Positions 43,944-55,287 of a stretch of 64,000 nt of DNA are shown here, piece by piece (position 1 is the stretch's first letter; each line of letters opens with the position of its first letter). The DNA comes from Leptobrachium leishanense (taxonomy: Eukaryota > Chordata > Amphibia > Anura > Megophryidae). Made by a program: the position numbers and the translations under genes. Below the pieces are notes generated by a model, which ran no database searches, had not been told where the DNA came from, and saw nothing but the letters and a program-made list of their open reading frames with translations. The stretch spans positions 242,331,721-242,395,720 of the forward strand of contig CM019067.1 of assembly GCA_009667805.1 (NCBI GenBank), in the 5' to 3' direction.

Positions 43944-44332
43944 CTGTAGCGTTCGGGTGAGTAAGCGTTAACGTCAGGATAAGTGACTTTAATGCGCGCC
44001 ACCCATATTACATCCCTAACACTAAACCTCACAAAAATTGGTGATTGTGCTAGCTTGCCTAAGCTGACTGTATTTTGCACACCTTATACTTCACGTGAGA
44101 ATCACAATTAGTAATTAGTGTTATGGATGTCATGGAGAGGATGCTGGGGATGGCCCTGTAGCGTATACCCCCAGCTTCCACGAGCTTAGCGATCACTAAC
44201 GGGCAGGCTGCCAGACTTGACGCCTGCCCTGCGATCTGCAGGAGAAACCGGGACGCTAAGGGGAAGTTAGCGAACGCTATATTTTCCCCTTACCGTCCTG
44301 CTCTTAGCTCAGGGCAGCTGATAGCGCCCTAA
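43944..44332. other. Unassigned GC-mixed sequence
   Basis: Short inverted repeats only; possible continuation of the old element at 41947-42242. Confidence 0.35.
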
Positions 44333-44758
44333 GGCTGGGGTCAGACCAGCGCACTTTTAACGTGCGTTCTGGCGCACTTAATTACGGCTGCACTAGCAAC
44401 AAATGACGGGCAATGACAGCCAATATACGAAGTACGGTCGCACGAAAGTCCGGCCGCGCAACGCAAGTGGAAAATGAACGCATTTTTTCGAGAATGCAGA
44501 ACCTCTAGTACGGACGTACAGAGTGCGCTGCGCCCGCTTGCGGTGTGTGTGTGTGATTTGGAGACATCAGACCCTGCTCGTGTCCGGCCAAAATAACGTC
44601 CAGACGCAAAACGTTTCCTGGTTTGGATTCGCAAAACATCACGCACAAAAATGCGCATCGTATGACCGTTTTCGCATATTCCGTGAAAAAATACATCAAT
44701 GCGTTCGGACGCACTTTTTTACGTTCGCGTGTAAAAATGCTTTCGTTTGACCCTAGCC
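44333..44758. mobile_element. GGCTAGGGTCAGAC MITE, copy 4 (426 bp)
   Basis: Ends GGCTGGGGTCAGACCAGCGC and GGCTAGGGTCAAACGAAAGC (reverse complement). Flanks TAA and TTA. Subfamily A. Confidence 0.82.
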
Positions 44759-44760
44759 TT

Positions 44761-46565
44761 AGGGCTCTATTACATTCTTTGCGCAAACGTTAACTCATGC
44801 GCAAAAACGCATTAACGCGAGGGGCAAAACCCTTTGTGCAGAACGTCGTGTTACGATGTCCGCGCAAAATATGACTGTTAACGTCTACCGCGGGTGAACC
44901 TGCGCAAACCCTTTGCAAGCGTAATGTACTGCGCGCGTCATATACTTAACATTGTGAGCGCAAATGCGTTTGTGCACTGGTACTCAGATGGTATTACAAT
45001 CTATGCGCAAAATTTAACGGACAACATTTGCGCGCATAATTTTAACGACTTTTAAAAGCTGGTGTCAATGGCAATTTCTATCAACCTGGCCGAAACCAAA
45101 GACACCAGCCCCAAAAAAAAATACGCAGCAAAGTATAGTTACACATTCTACACAGAACAAACCAATAAATTTGAGAAGTTGTGCGTAGTTTTTTCTATTG
45201 ATGCAGCATATATGCGCAGATTGATTTTTGACAGGCGCAAAAACTTAACGGGACACAATTGTGGTTCTTAATTCTGATTGGCTGAATCGCGTGAAAAAAG
45301 AGTCCGCACACCGTTTTCTGTGCATAACATTAATGCGCGCACGTTATTTTTTGATGGATGAAAAAATGCACGCGGATTGTAATACTAGCGTTAATTTACA
45401 CGTGTTAATTTGTGTGCGAAGCGTTAAACGTTAACGCGCTGCGCAATAGACATGTGCATTCGTTTTAGTACTAAAACGATTTAGTCCGAATTTTGGGATA
45501 ATTTAGTTTTCGTATGACTCAAGAGAAACGAAACTGCTCAGTACAAAAAACGAAAGAAACTAAAATAAAATGCACTACATTTTAGTGTCAGTCCTTTTTG
45601 TGATATTGCATTGATAAGTGAAGGAGACCAGCAATGAAGAGCGCAACATCCGAAGTTCTGCACCCTCTACATGCCAATGCAGTAGGATTTTCTATACAGA
45701 GAGGGGCATTAATTAATGCAGGAGGATGTTCTATACATTATACAGAGGGGTATTCATGCAGGAGGATGTTATATACATTTTTACAGAGGAAGTTATAAAT
45801 TGAGGAGGATGTTCTATACAGAGAGGGACATTAATTAATTCAGGAGGATGTTCTATATAATATACTGAAAGGGGTATTAATTAATGCAGGAGGATGTTCT
45901 AAACATTATACAGAGAGGATCCTTTTTTTCTCAGCCCTTTAAATCCAGTGGCTGTGAGCGCGGAGATCGGCTGCTTGTTACCTTATCTCTCAGTACAATG
46001 TATCAGGCTCAGCTGTTACAGTAACTGACTAACAGCGCTCAGAGATTCAGTAAAACAAGGAAATAATATTGTTCTAACCGCTTATATATATATATATAAA
46101 AATATTATTTACTAGTTTTACTGAAACTCTGAGCGCTGTGATGAGCAGCAGTCAGTTACTGTAACAGCTTTGCCTGATACGGGGCAGTATTACAATGTTG
46201 GTGCTAACTTAACCAGAGCTGTTGTAAACTGAAAACCTCCATAGGCTATAATGGCTCTGGGAAGTTTACAACAGCTCTGGTTAAGTTAGCACAAACTATA
46301 TAATATGGCCCACATTGTGCTGAGAGTGAGAGATACTGTAACAAGCAGCGATCTCAGCCCTCTGAGGAGCCACTACAATAGTAATTGTATCCACTGGTTT
46401 TCGGATGAATGAAATTTAGTTTTCATACTAAAGAACTGAAAACGAATTTCTTTAGCAACTAAATAAATTGCATTTTAGGACTAATCCATTAGTTCAAAAC
46501 GAAATTTTGTGCTGTGCACATGTCTACTGCGCAAGCTTTTTTGCGCAAGGAATGTAATAGAGCCC
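44761..46565. mobile_element. MITE with GGGCTCTATTACATTC ends, interrupted
   Basis: Left AGGGCTCTATTACATTCTTT and right, in reverse complement, AGGGCTCTATTACATTCCTT, both followed by GCGCAA. A hAT is nested at 45447-46526; without it and its duplicated octamer the element is about 717 bp, rich in GCGCAAA and TTAACG. Confidence 0.8.
45447..46526. mobile_element. hAT element, TAGACATGTGC family, copy 1 (1080 bp)
   Basis: Ends TAGACATGTGCATTCGTTTT and, in reverse complement, TAGACATGTGCACAGCAC. Exact 8-bp target duplication CTGCGCAA (45439-45446, 46527-46534). The interior has GGAGGATGTTCTATACA tandem units (45680-45920) and two long inverted repeats (around 46010-46170 and 46200-46290). No transposase. 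Confidence 0.92.
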
Positions 46566-47071
46566 TAAGTGTTTTATCTCCTAAATGTCATTAATCAATG
46601 AGCAGGTACACGCCAACTCCCCAACATTTTAGCTGTTGCCTCTATCAATATAAGGAGCCATGAAAGAAAAGCTTTGTTATTAGCAGCTCTCTATTACTAA
46701 CTCTATGTTAATGGCTCATCTTGTAATCATTTGCAGTTGCTAACAACAGTTAAACATGGTACTGTATGTTTTTATGTATCTGTTAATGGGGACTTCATAA
46801 AGACCGTTAGTTTGTCTATTACCAGCTACAAGTGAGAACAACGAGTAACCTTAGAATCCTTTGTTATTCTTAAACGTCCTGCACCATAACACTTCCTATA
46901 CAAAGCATGCAAAGTATAAGAAGCATTTATGTACAGTAGTGTAGGCAGATGCAACAGCTGATCTGATAGCAAAGTTTGCTGCTAATCTTTAATAGGATGG
47001 GAGAAGTTATCATTAATGAGTGGGGGGCATCATTATTAACGGCTCGCTCATTAACTGTGACACCTCACTTG
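46566..47071. other. Unassigned sequence
   Basis: No gene or element end recognised. Confidence 0.4.
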
Positions 47072-47251
47072 CAGGGTTATTCAGAGAGCGTGAAAAGCAG
47101 GAGAATGACTGGAGAATGAAAAATTCTAGGTCAAAATAGCCGATTTGGAAAGTGAGATGAAAGGGAGAATTTTTCTGGTTTGGTTATTTTGACCTAGAAT
47201 TTTTCATTCTCCAGTCATTCTCCTGCTTTTCACGCTCTCTGAATAACCCTG
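47072..47251. mobile_element. MITE, CAGGGTTATTCA family (short, 180 bp)
   Basis: Near-perfect inverted repeat with ends CAGGGTTATTCAGAGAGCG; flanks TTG and ATA do not match. Confidence 0.85.
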
Positions 47252-47305
47252 ATAGAGTAGGGCCCTGTTACAAAACAAGAGTAGGGCCCTGTTCAAACAT
47301 ATTAA

Positions 47306-47732
47306 GGCTAGGGTCAGACGAAAGCATTTTTCCCCGCGAACGTGAAAAAGTGCGTCCGAACGCATTGACGTATTTTTTCACGGAATGCGCAAAAACGGTC
47401 AGACGACGCTCATTTTCAGGCTTGATTTTGTACGGATCGTCAATAAAACTCTTTTTGCGTCTGGACGTTATGTAGGCTGGACATTAGCAGTGTCTGACAT
47501 CTCCTAATCACGCAAACACGCCGCTATGCCGCAGCTGCGCACTCAGTACGTCAGTACTAGCGGTTCAGCGTTCTCAGAAAAATGCGTTCAAATTCCACTT
47601 GCGTTGCACGGCCGGACTTTTGTGCGGCCGTACATCGTATATTGGCCGTCATTGCCCGTCATCTGCTGCTAGTGCGGCCGTAATTATGTGCGCCAGAACG
47701 CACGTTAAAAGTGCGCTGGTCTGACCCCAGCC
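47306..47732. mobile_element. GGCTAGGGTCAGAC MITE, copy 5 (427 bp)
   Basis: Ends GGCTAGGGTCAGACGAAAGC and GGCTGGGGTCAGACCAGCG (reverse complement), target duplication TAA (47303-47305, 47733-47735). Subfamily A. Confidence 0.88.
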
Positions 47733-47735
47733 TAA

Positions 47736-49923
47736 ATGTGGAGCATAGATTTTTTTTAAATTCATTTCCTGTGTCATCTTTTCATGTCAGATAGTAGTAA
47801 AGTTTTAAAATTCAAGAGTCACAGTGCAAAAACACAAGTGACACCATTAAACTAAAAACATTGTTTTGCATTCTTTACCATCATGTCCTTTTTTTCCAGC
47901 CATTTCCTTTAGTTCCAAATGTATCCTCTTTCTATAAAAGAATAATATGAGTTTGTGAGTACAAGTCCAATAAACCATAGTAACATGTTTGCATTTTATG
48001 TTACTTTTTTCATTAACTCGCATGGATATTTACATATAAATTTCTACATTGCTAAACCATATTGATCATATTATGCTGATAAGCGTTTATATCCCTTTAA
48101 TCATGACATTTATATAGTTGCTCTGTTTTTGTCTACTCGTAGATGCCAAGATTTTTTTTTGTTGTTTAGCACATCTGTTTCCCTGAGTAGGCACAGTTCC
48201 CACTATGGATGATTCTTCATATTGCATTCATTTCTAAAGATCCATGTAAATTTTGCTCAGCACCTGGAATTCATATAGAGCCAACGTTTGTTTTCCATCA
48301 TATTTTCTTTATTCCTCATTTTTGGCTTAAGGACTTTCATGCTTCCTTTAATTACACCGGGTCTCTTCCCCTGTGTCACCCATAAACACAGGTGGGCCTA
48401 CTCTAAAACCTGTATGAATAAAGAAGCCTTATTTGGACAGGCATAAAAATCCAGGCACATATTTTAAGGTACAAGAAGAATCTTGAAACATATGGTAAAA
48501 TGGATAACATTAGTTAACATAAAATAGAATTCTGCATTTTAAATATGGAATGTTCTTTCTTGCTAAGCGTGCAAATAATGTACACTGGGGACAATTCACA
48601 TTTTCCAAATGAAATGTATTGTGTTTGATATATCAAAATTTCCCGGGTTCATTGGTTTCCTTGCCACCCGATTGCCTTGTTGATAGTCCTTGACTAGTTT
48701 ATAGATTCACGTTAATATTTTTCCACTCCTGTTGTGAAAACTGATATAAACCTGACCAGGACCATTAAGTTGATGATATATCGCCCCATTCCAATAGGGC
48801 TTGTCGTTTTAATTTGAAAAGTCCATGGAATTGTTTAATTTTCCCAATTGAGTTAAAGAAATACTTTAACCCCTTAGTGATACAGTCTCTTTTTAGTTGT
48901 TTGGAACTTAACTTCTTCCCGAACGTATTGTTACGTCATGGGTTAAATTGTGTTAAGGACCTGTGACCAATAGAAACGAGCGATGACCCACACCAATGAA
49001 AAGTCACAGTGCCACAGTGTCTCACATTGGGAAAAAAAATTGTGCCATCTCCAAGAATGCCCACAAAAGAGCAGCCAAGCACATAAGGGATCACGGAATA
49101 GAACTGCCCCGCGACTGCAGACAAGAGAGCACTGCAAACTCCAGTATATAAACGCAGGAAACAATAGGAGCCCAGGCATTCAAACAGCAGTTTAACTAAC
49201 CAGCTTTATTTGGATGAGTGACGACAACGTTTCAGACAAACAAATGGCCTTTGTGAAGTCCCCATTAACAGATACATAAAAACAGGCAGAGACAATATAC
49301 AAAGGCCCAGGAGAAGAGCAGGCTCTTGGTTGTGCGACTTCACAGGGCATCATGGCTACAAGGTCACCTGATGACTGACAGATCTCATGACCAGGGGTTA
49401 CAGGACATGACCACTGTGCCCTTAATAAGAAGAAACCATTCCCATGCCTCTCTTTTGTCCATTGACTGCTGGCTGCACTAGCTTAATCTGGCCTGTATGC
49501 CCTGCATCTGAAAGGAGGGTGGTGGCACCAGTAAGCCTTTGAGCCATATTGAGTGATATTGGTTACAGGTGCACTTATCTAGAACTGCTCCTCCAACACC
49601 AGTAAGTGCTATACAGAGCAGCACATGAGGGGGTGGTGAAATTTCTGGACATCATCCTGGCCGGCCCCACTTGCCCTAGAGTTGCCAGATCCTCCATGTT
49701 TTTCTGGATACATATAATTTATTAATGCTGATAGCCAATGCATGAAACAAATGCAACCCTGCAGTCTGTAGAATTCATAGGGCCAGGGAAAGAAATCACA
49801 GAGGAATCCCATATGAGCTTGTTAGATTGGGCATTTGGTTTCCCTGCACAAGCACACAAATTATACTGGATGCAGGGCAGTACATTCACTGTGTTCTCTG
49901 CATGAAATAGTAATGTTGGTCCC
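47736..49923. other. Long stretch without recognisable gene
   Basis: AT-rich to about 48860. TTAACCCCTTAGTGA (from 48868) and CTTCCCGAACGTATTGTTACG (48914) resemble the two ends of the piggyBac at 17694-24808 and may be a collapsed copy. 49200-49260 has a GACAACGTTTCAGACAAAC...GGCCTTTGTGAAG motif of a kind common in frog repeats. Short frames have no domains. Confidence 0.4.
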
Positions 49924-49927
49924 TTAA

Positions 49928-50224
49928 CCCATAATGCCAGGGGGTTAATGTCGACAGGGTGTACTAGTACGCCCCACCACCAGGTGCTGCGGTGGGCCGC
50001 TGCTTCGGCCCACCCAGACAGCTAACGTGGGACTCGTGTCATTGGCTGCAGGAGGACAGCCTGAGTTCAGGCAGTCTCGCAGTGCCAACAGTGCGCGACA
50101 CGTGCCTGCTGCGGGGAGGAGCCGAGGCGGCCAATAGAAGTCAACGGGGCATACTAGTACACCCCACATCTTCTAAGCCCACTCGCCACAGGGACGGCAT
50201 AGTATGTCTAGTGGCAGGAAAGGG
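49928..50224. mobile_element. piggyBac-type MITE, 297 bp
   Basis: TTAA at 49924-49927 and 50225-50228, ends CCCATAATGCCAGGGGG and, in reverse complement, CCCTTTCCTGCCAC. The interior has an inverted ACTAGTACGCCCCAC/GTGGGG pairing and a GTGGGCCGCTGCTTCGGCCCAC palindrome-like block. Confidence 0.7.
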
Positions 50225-50228
50225 TTAA

Positions 50229-50697
50229 TATGTCCTGCTTGTGTCTTTGGGTTTTTTTTTTTATCATATGTGTAAATTAATTCGGAGATCTGCACTATTT
50301 GTCTCCTCATATTAAATCCGCGTTATGCTAGCAGATTGTGTCTATTATGTAAATTATTTTCTTATATTTTGCACTCACTGCGAAGTGTGAATAAATTATC
50401 ATAAAAGAGAATGTGAGAAAATCAAAATTTGCTAAAAGGGAACCAAATAAGTAGCAAGGGTATTTAATGTGAAATTAGTAGGAAGATAAAGAGGAGACTT
50501 AAATGCATCAAACTAGCCCAGAGGAACTAATTTATATTTTCTATAAAAGTATTGAGCTACTTTTGACTGGGGCCACCCAAGTGCACTAAATGTGTCCACA
50601 GTGATGTCTGTCACAGAATTTTGATGGATTATTTATGGAACAACAGATCAAGTACGTGCGCACTTTTTCACGCACGTTAGAATGGATGCTGGTTTTA
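50229..50697. other. Unassigned AT-rich sequence
   Basis: Nothing recognised. Confidence 0.4.
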
Positions 50698-50973
50698 GGC
50701 CGGTGTCAAAACACTAGGATGCTCATCAAGACATGATGTGATGCTTTCTATCGGCCTGAGTACAGGACATCCGACAAGCACTCATTTGAAGTCCTTCTCG
50801 TGTGTAGGAAACTGAGACTACAAAACGGACCAGCTTCTTCAACATTCATATTTCTCAAGTCTTTTATTTTGAATGTCAAAATTCTTGCGCATCTTGTGGT
50901 GTCCACAAGCACATCAGTGCAAAAGTATGTCCGTTACAACAGATGTACTTTCTGCGCTCATGTGGCCCCAGCC
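50698..50973. mobile_element. Harbinger-like MITE, diverged (276 bp)
   Basis: Ends GGCCGGTGTCAAAACAC and, in reverse complement, GGCTGGGGCCACATGAGC, target duplication TTA (50695-50697, 50974-50976). Looks like a distant relative of the GGCTAGGGTCAGAC MITEs. Confidence 0.6.
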
Positions 50974-50976
50974 TTA

Positions 50977-51191
50977 AATGTTCTACATGAAATAAAAAGC
51001 AAGAAAAAACCCATCAGTAATATTCATATTTGTCCTCTAGAGGGTGATATGAGTATTACAGAAATATAAAAATGTCAAAGTATACACCCAAATGAACAGC
51101 GACTTGAATGAGACTTTAGTATAGATTTTGAAGAGTACAGATTTATTGCTACCATTGTTTCAAAATAGAATTATATAAACATAACCATATG

Positions 51192-51231
<40 letters not shown>

Positions 51232-51383
51232 TAAAGTTGTGGTAGAGGGCAAGAAATTAGATTAAAAGCCTCATCACTGCAAATAATGACGTTTATTATT
51301 GCAGAAGTCATTTACACATCCCAACAATTGTTTTTGTTTGAGCCTGGAAACCTTTGTTACCATATAATAAAGTTAAATGCAGA
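50977..51383. other. Unassigned spacer with TA microsatellite
   Basis: Contains a (TA)n run at 51198-51228; otherwise nothing recognised. Confidence 0.5.
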
Positions 51384-52509
51384 TGTAGCGCTCACTCCCG
51401 GAGGAGCCGCTGAAAATTGAACCACGGGTCAGTCTCCCCGCACTAGGGAATAAATATACTCCAACACCGTTGTGAGTTTTTATAATTTAAATAGTTTACT
51501 AAAATAATAAGCAGATGTTGAGAAACGGTATTCACAGGTATATTACAGTACTTTCGTATCGCGGTAAAAACGCGTAGCGAGAAAGAAACGAAACACGAGG
51601 CTTCGTATTTCGGAAAAATAATATCTTCACAACCGAACAGAAAAGAAATGCAATTGCACGAATATTCGAAAAAGGGACACGTAGCGAAACCCAAAAATAC
51701 AATCTCTTCGTATTACGATAAACGCGCAGCGGAAAAGAGAAAAATATATTCGGAACGTATCTTTAACCCCTGTTCCGATTCGTAACAAATGAGTCCCGCA
51801 CAGGTTAAGTCCCGGAATGTAAAGGGTGTGTACGTGTGTGTATATGGTACCCGGGTACTATTCAACTGGCCAGTGAATTACTTATAACGATGTCTTCGAC
51901 TAGTCAAGTTGGGGCCCTGTGGGTTTTGGAAACAAACAGCAGCGTGCTTTCTTGATTTTATAAACCGGCCTTGGAGGCCTCTCACCCATCCGCTCGATCA
52001 CCCAGGCTCCGCTGACCCAGGACGTCTCTCCGCTTACTGCCTGGCTGTGATACTGGCTACTGGATCCGTTGTCTGGCTTTCCTTGCTCCCACCCGGACTT
52101 GTCCAGCTACCGCCTGCTCTCCCATCCAATGGACTTGCGGTACTCCTCACTCGGGTCCTCTGCTTGCCTTGATCGCAGCGTGGGTATAGACAGGTCTCTG
52201 CAGGGTCACTGTCCCGATCCCCCAGCACCAGCGAGGTAGCCCCTGCGCTCTGGCCTGGTCACGATCCTCCACAGCTCGGCCTGCTTCCTTCTCCTTCCAG
52301 CTCCCAGCTCACTCTGAGCATGCTTTCCACGAGGCTGGTGATGCCTTTCCTTTCCTACACACCCACTTCCTGTCCTTACGCAAAGCATCATGGAAAAGGT
52401 AGTTTAGTGCCTTGTGTTTGTCCAGCATAACTTTCCATGGTCTCTGTCTCCCTCTGGTGGCCATTGCAAGTAAATGCAGCAGAACAGTCTTTTTAAACAC
52501 ATCGCTACA
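51384..52509 (-). repeat. 3' LTR (minus orientation)
   Basis: Direct repeat of 55310-56435, with a TATA box in TTTATAAAAT (minus strand, about 51953-51964). Confidence 0.95.
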
Positions 52510-52530
52510 CTCTCCCCCCCCTAAACTCTT
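52510..52530 (-). promoter_or_regulatory. Polypurine tract of LTR element 2
   Basis: Minus strand reads TTTAGGGGGGGGAGAG directly before the 3' LTR. Confidence 0.8.
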
Positions 52531-52626
52531 GGGTCCTCCCAAGGGCGTGTAACGGGTACATGTGTCGGTCATACATAACATAACAACAGCTGCATTACAT
52601 TTCTACTTAACATTTCTAACTTTAGC

Positions 52627-53877
52627 CTACATATTCAGGGTTGACAACAGGCAGCAATTTTCCTCAATCTCCCCCAAACCCTTAGACACCTTGGCAATTA
52701 GAGCTGACACTTCTGGAAACCTCCGCCCAGTTGTTACAGCCTCCTCTGTGCTATGTCCTGGTGAATCAAATGTGAGTCTCTGAGGGGGTCGTACTGAACG
52801 TTTAGGTTCAAATTTTTCAAGAACCTCTTCAGTCAGGAGAGCTGACTCTACAGGCTCAATTCTCTCATCAACCATCGGAGCCAACACTTCCTCGGAATAT
52901 GAGCCCTCCAGTGAAGGCATAGAACTGTAATCTATGGATATTTCCTCTAAAACTTCAGGAACTTCCCAGGTCTCAGGTACTGCAGTTGCTCGAGTCATAA
53001 CTTCAGAGATATCAGACCCTAAATCACTCTCACCCCAGTCAGAAACCGGCTTGACGCTCTGGGACTCAGGTGCCCACACCCAGCTCAGACACCAGCCTTC
53101 TTCTTCACTGTCTTCTTCACTCTCTCTAACGGAACGGAACTGATGAGACCGAATAGTAGGAGTCGGACGGGATATAGGCAGACCAGGCACAGATAATTTG
53201 TCTCCAATCGGTACTTGTACAGTCTTTCCTGAACGTAGGGCCTTCTCTGTCCCTTCCGTTCTCCTCAGCCTTCTTATTTCTGTAGTGGTTCTCTGTTCCT
53301 TGACCCTCCGTGGACAGGCCTGTCGTGACATCGAGTGTGCCTTCTTAGGAGCAGGATTCTCTTCCGTGACCAGTGGGGTTAAGAGGTGTCTCAACACATC
53401 AGCGTTCATCCCCACTATCATAGAACTTCGATTAGCTCCCGAGGGACGAGGACACACAATTGCCAACGTGTCACATACTCTCGGTTGTCCAGCGATTTCC
53501 GAACTGAATTCTAGCTTCACCTGTATATATCCATCATAGGGAAACTTCTCCATTCCCATACCCCAGATTTCGAGATCCTTCAATTTCTTCAGGGGTATAT
53601 GCTTCAGATATTTCTGATAGAAGTCTCGGTAAATCAGCGTTACTTGAGCACCCGAATCTAGAAGAGCCTTAGTATAGACTCCTTCCACTTGAACCGGGAT
53701 GATGGGCGAAGGACCTATCAACTTGTCAGGGAACTTTTTCGTAGCAGCAGGAGAGGTAGACCCAGTCTGTTGTATTCTAACCCTTGTCCTCATACGTGGT
53801 GACTGCGGGCATACATTTTCCTCCCGTGACATAGGATCAGACCTCCAGGGAGAGGATCTTCTAGGTCTAGCAGGCAC
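52627..53877 (-). CDS. Retropepsin-like protease plus pol C-terminal tail
   Basis: 416-aa frame overlapping the gag frame by 88 nt in another phase. The start Met is nominal; translation would normally come from gag by frameshift or an intact joined frame. Ala-Leu-Leu-Asp-Ser-Gly-Ala (Asp74) is the aspartic protease active site and Ile-Val-Gly-Met-Asn-Ala-Asp (154-160) the second conserved retropepsin block. Residues about 190-350 are charged and unstructured. Arg-Pro-Pro-Gln-Arg-Leu-Thr (about 363-369) resembles the C-terminal tail of vertebrate gypsy polyproteins, suggesting RT to integrase were excised in frame. Confidence 0.82.
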   Translation of the reverse strand: MPARPRRSSPWRSDPMSREENVCPQSPRMRTRVRIQQTGSTSPAATKKFPDKLIGPSPIIPVQVEGVYTKALLDSGAQVTLIYRDFYQKYLKHIPLKKLKDLEIWGMGMEKFPYDGYIQVKLEFSSEIAGQPRVCDTLAIVCPRPSGANRSSMIVGMNADVLRHLLTPLVTEENPAPKKAHSMSRQACPRRVKEQRTTTEIRRLRRTEGTEKALRSGKTVQVPIGDKLSVPGLPISRPTPTIRSHQFRSVRESEEDSEEEGWCLSWVWAPESQSVKPVSDWGESDLGSDISEVMTRATAVPETWEVPEVLEEISIDYSSMPSLEGSYSEEVLAPMVDERIEPVESALLTEEVLEKFEPKRSVRPPQRLTFDSPGHSTEEAVTTGRRFPEVSALIAKVSKGLGEIEENCCLLSTLNM

Positions 53878-55250
53878 ATATAGAGACCCTCCCTGTCTCC
53901 TTTCTGGGCACTGAGCCTTGAAATGACCAATTCTCTACAGGCAAAACATCTTCCCCACGAGGATGAGGGCACACTTTCTTCCTGTGGCTCATTTGAAAAT
54001 CCTCTGTCGGAGACCACAGCAACCGCTGCTGTTCGTATATCTGAGAGAGACTTCAGTATTTCAGTCTGCATTTCTACTACTTTCAAGATTGTCCGGCATA
54101 GGTCCGTGTGTGTCTGTTCCATCTTAACTTGGGCTTCTTGTACTCTCGCGAGAGTCTTTTGTATCTCACCATACACCTGGTTTGACGACTTTTGAGTTAT
54201 CTCCGGCTCATATGTCTCTTCCGGATCTTCCTCATCTGATGAACACTCGTTATACTCTATGGGTTGCGCATAGACCTTTTCTCCCCTTTTTCCAAGCTTC
54301 TCTTCCAGAAGGGCTTCTTCCTCCCGAACAACTCGAATCAGTTCTAGGTAATTTAACTCTTTATTACCTTCTCGAGTCCTCAGTTGCAACATCACAGGAT
54401 ATAAAGGTAAGGCACCCTTCAATATCTGACGCATTCTAACCTGATCTACTGTAGTGGGGTCTGTTCCTTTCTTCAACAGTACTTGGTACAGTATCTTATC
54501 CAGGCGCCTCATGTATTCTGTCATCTTCTCACCCCTTTTCTGGTAAGTATGCTCATATTGGTACATTAGCTCAGCAGCCTTTTCCGCTCGCCCGAAGACT
54601 TCCTGTAATATGTTCAGGTAATCTAGAGCAGTACAGTCTCTCTTACTCAGCTTCAGATTCCTGACAGCCTCTGACGCAGGTCCCTTTAAGCTCTCAGTAA
54701 TTCTTTGCTTCTTCTGCGCTTCAGAGACGTCCCACTCATCCAGAGCCTGCATCGCTTGTTCCACCCATTCTTCGAAGGTTTCTTCTCCCGCCGGAGTTGG
54801 CAAGTTTCCTGAAAATTTTTCCAACTTCCGATATCCGAAGCTGATGTAAGAAGGGTGAGCCCTCTGACACTTAACCACGAGGTCTCCAATAGCAGCAATG
54901 AACTCCGGCCCGATCATGGCCAGCGGGCTGGATGCAGGAATGTTCGCTGAATCACCACGTGGCTTACTTGGCTGGATCAGACGAACTTCCACGTCGTCGG
55001 TTAGCTGTATACTCACGTCCTGAAAACACACAGGAACACCCTTTCTCCACTCAAAAAGAACATACGTGTGAGAAGTCTCTGGGTTCACTTTAATGTCCGC
55101 TAAAAACCCCCGCTGGTCAGGTGCCAACGCTGCCACGGCCAGGCGGATCTGCTCTTCTGCCCAGGTGCCTACAGGAATATCCATTACTACACTCAACTCT
55201 AACTGGCCACCCTGTGCTTTACACCACTCTGCTGCTTCATCTGGATCCAT
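53790..55250 (-). CDS. PNMA-type gag protein
   Basis: 486-aa frame starting 38 nt after the primer site. Residues 1-95 match the PNMA N-terminal domain (EWC, then IPVGTWAEEQIRLAVAA). Residues about 140-320 match the PNMA capsid region (KFSGNLPTPAGEETFEEWVEQ, ESLKGPASEAVRNL, EVFGRAEKAAELMYQY, QKRGEKMTEYMRRLD, VREEEALLEEK). An acidic linker and coiled-coil follow (335-410). The first Cys pair of a zinc knuckle is at C435/C438; the His/Cys half lies in the overlapping protease frame. Gag assembles the particle and binds RNA; PNMA genes of mammals derive from such gypsy elements. Confidence 0.88.
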   Translation of the reverse strand: MDPDEAAEWCKAQGGQLELSVVMDIPVGTWAEEQIRLAVAALAPDQRGFLADIKVNPETSHTYVLFEWRKGVPVCFQDVSIQLTDDVEVRLIQPSKPRGDSANIPASSPLAMIGPEFIAAIGDLVVKCQRAHPSYISFGYRKLEKFSGNLPTPAGEETFEEWVEQAMQALDEWDVSEAQKKQRITESLKGPASEAVRNLKLSKRDCTALDYLNILQEVFGRAEKAAELMYQYEHTYQKRGEKMTEYMRRLDKILYQVLLKKGTDPTTVDQVRMRQILKGALPLYPVMLQLRTREGNKELNYLELIRVVREEEALLEEKLGKRGEKVYAQPIEYNECSSDEEDPEETYEPEITQKSSNQVYGEIQKTLARVQEAQVKMEQTHTDLCRTILKVVEMQTEILKSLSDIRTAAVAVVSDRGFSNEPQEESVPSSSWGRCFACRELVISRLSAQKGDREGLYMCLLDLEDPLPGGLILCHGRKMYARSHHV

Positions 55251-55287
55251 ATTTAACCCTTTAAATGCGTTTTTTCCAGAGACTGAG

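Noticed and set aside
45062..45271. 69-aa plus-strand frame
   Set aside because: It lies within a GGGCTCTATTAC-type MITE and shows no domain.
51443..52391. Frames of 61-87 aa repeated at 55369-56317
   Set aside because: They recur identically because they are in the two LTRs; no domain is present.
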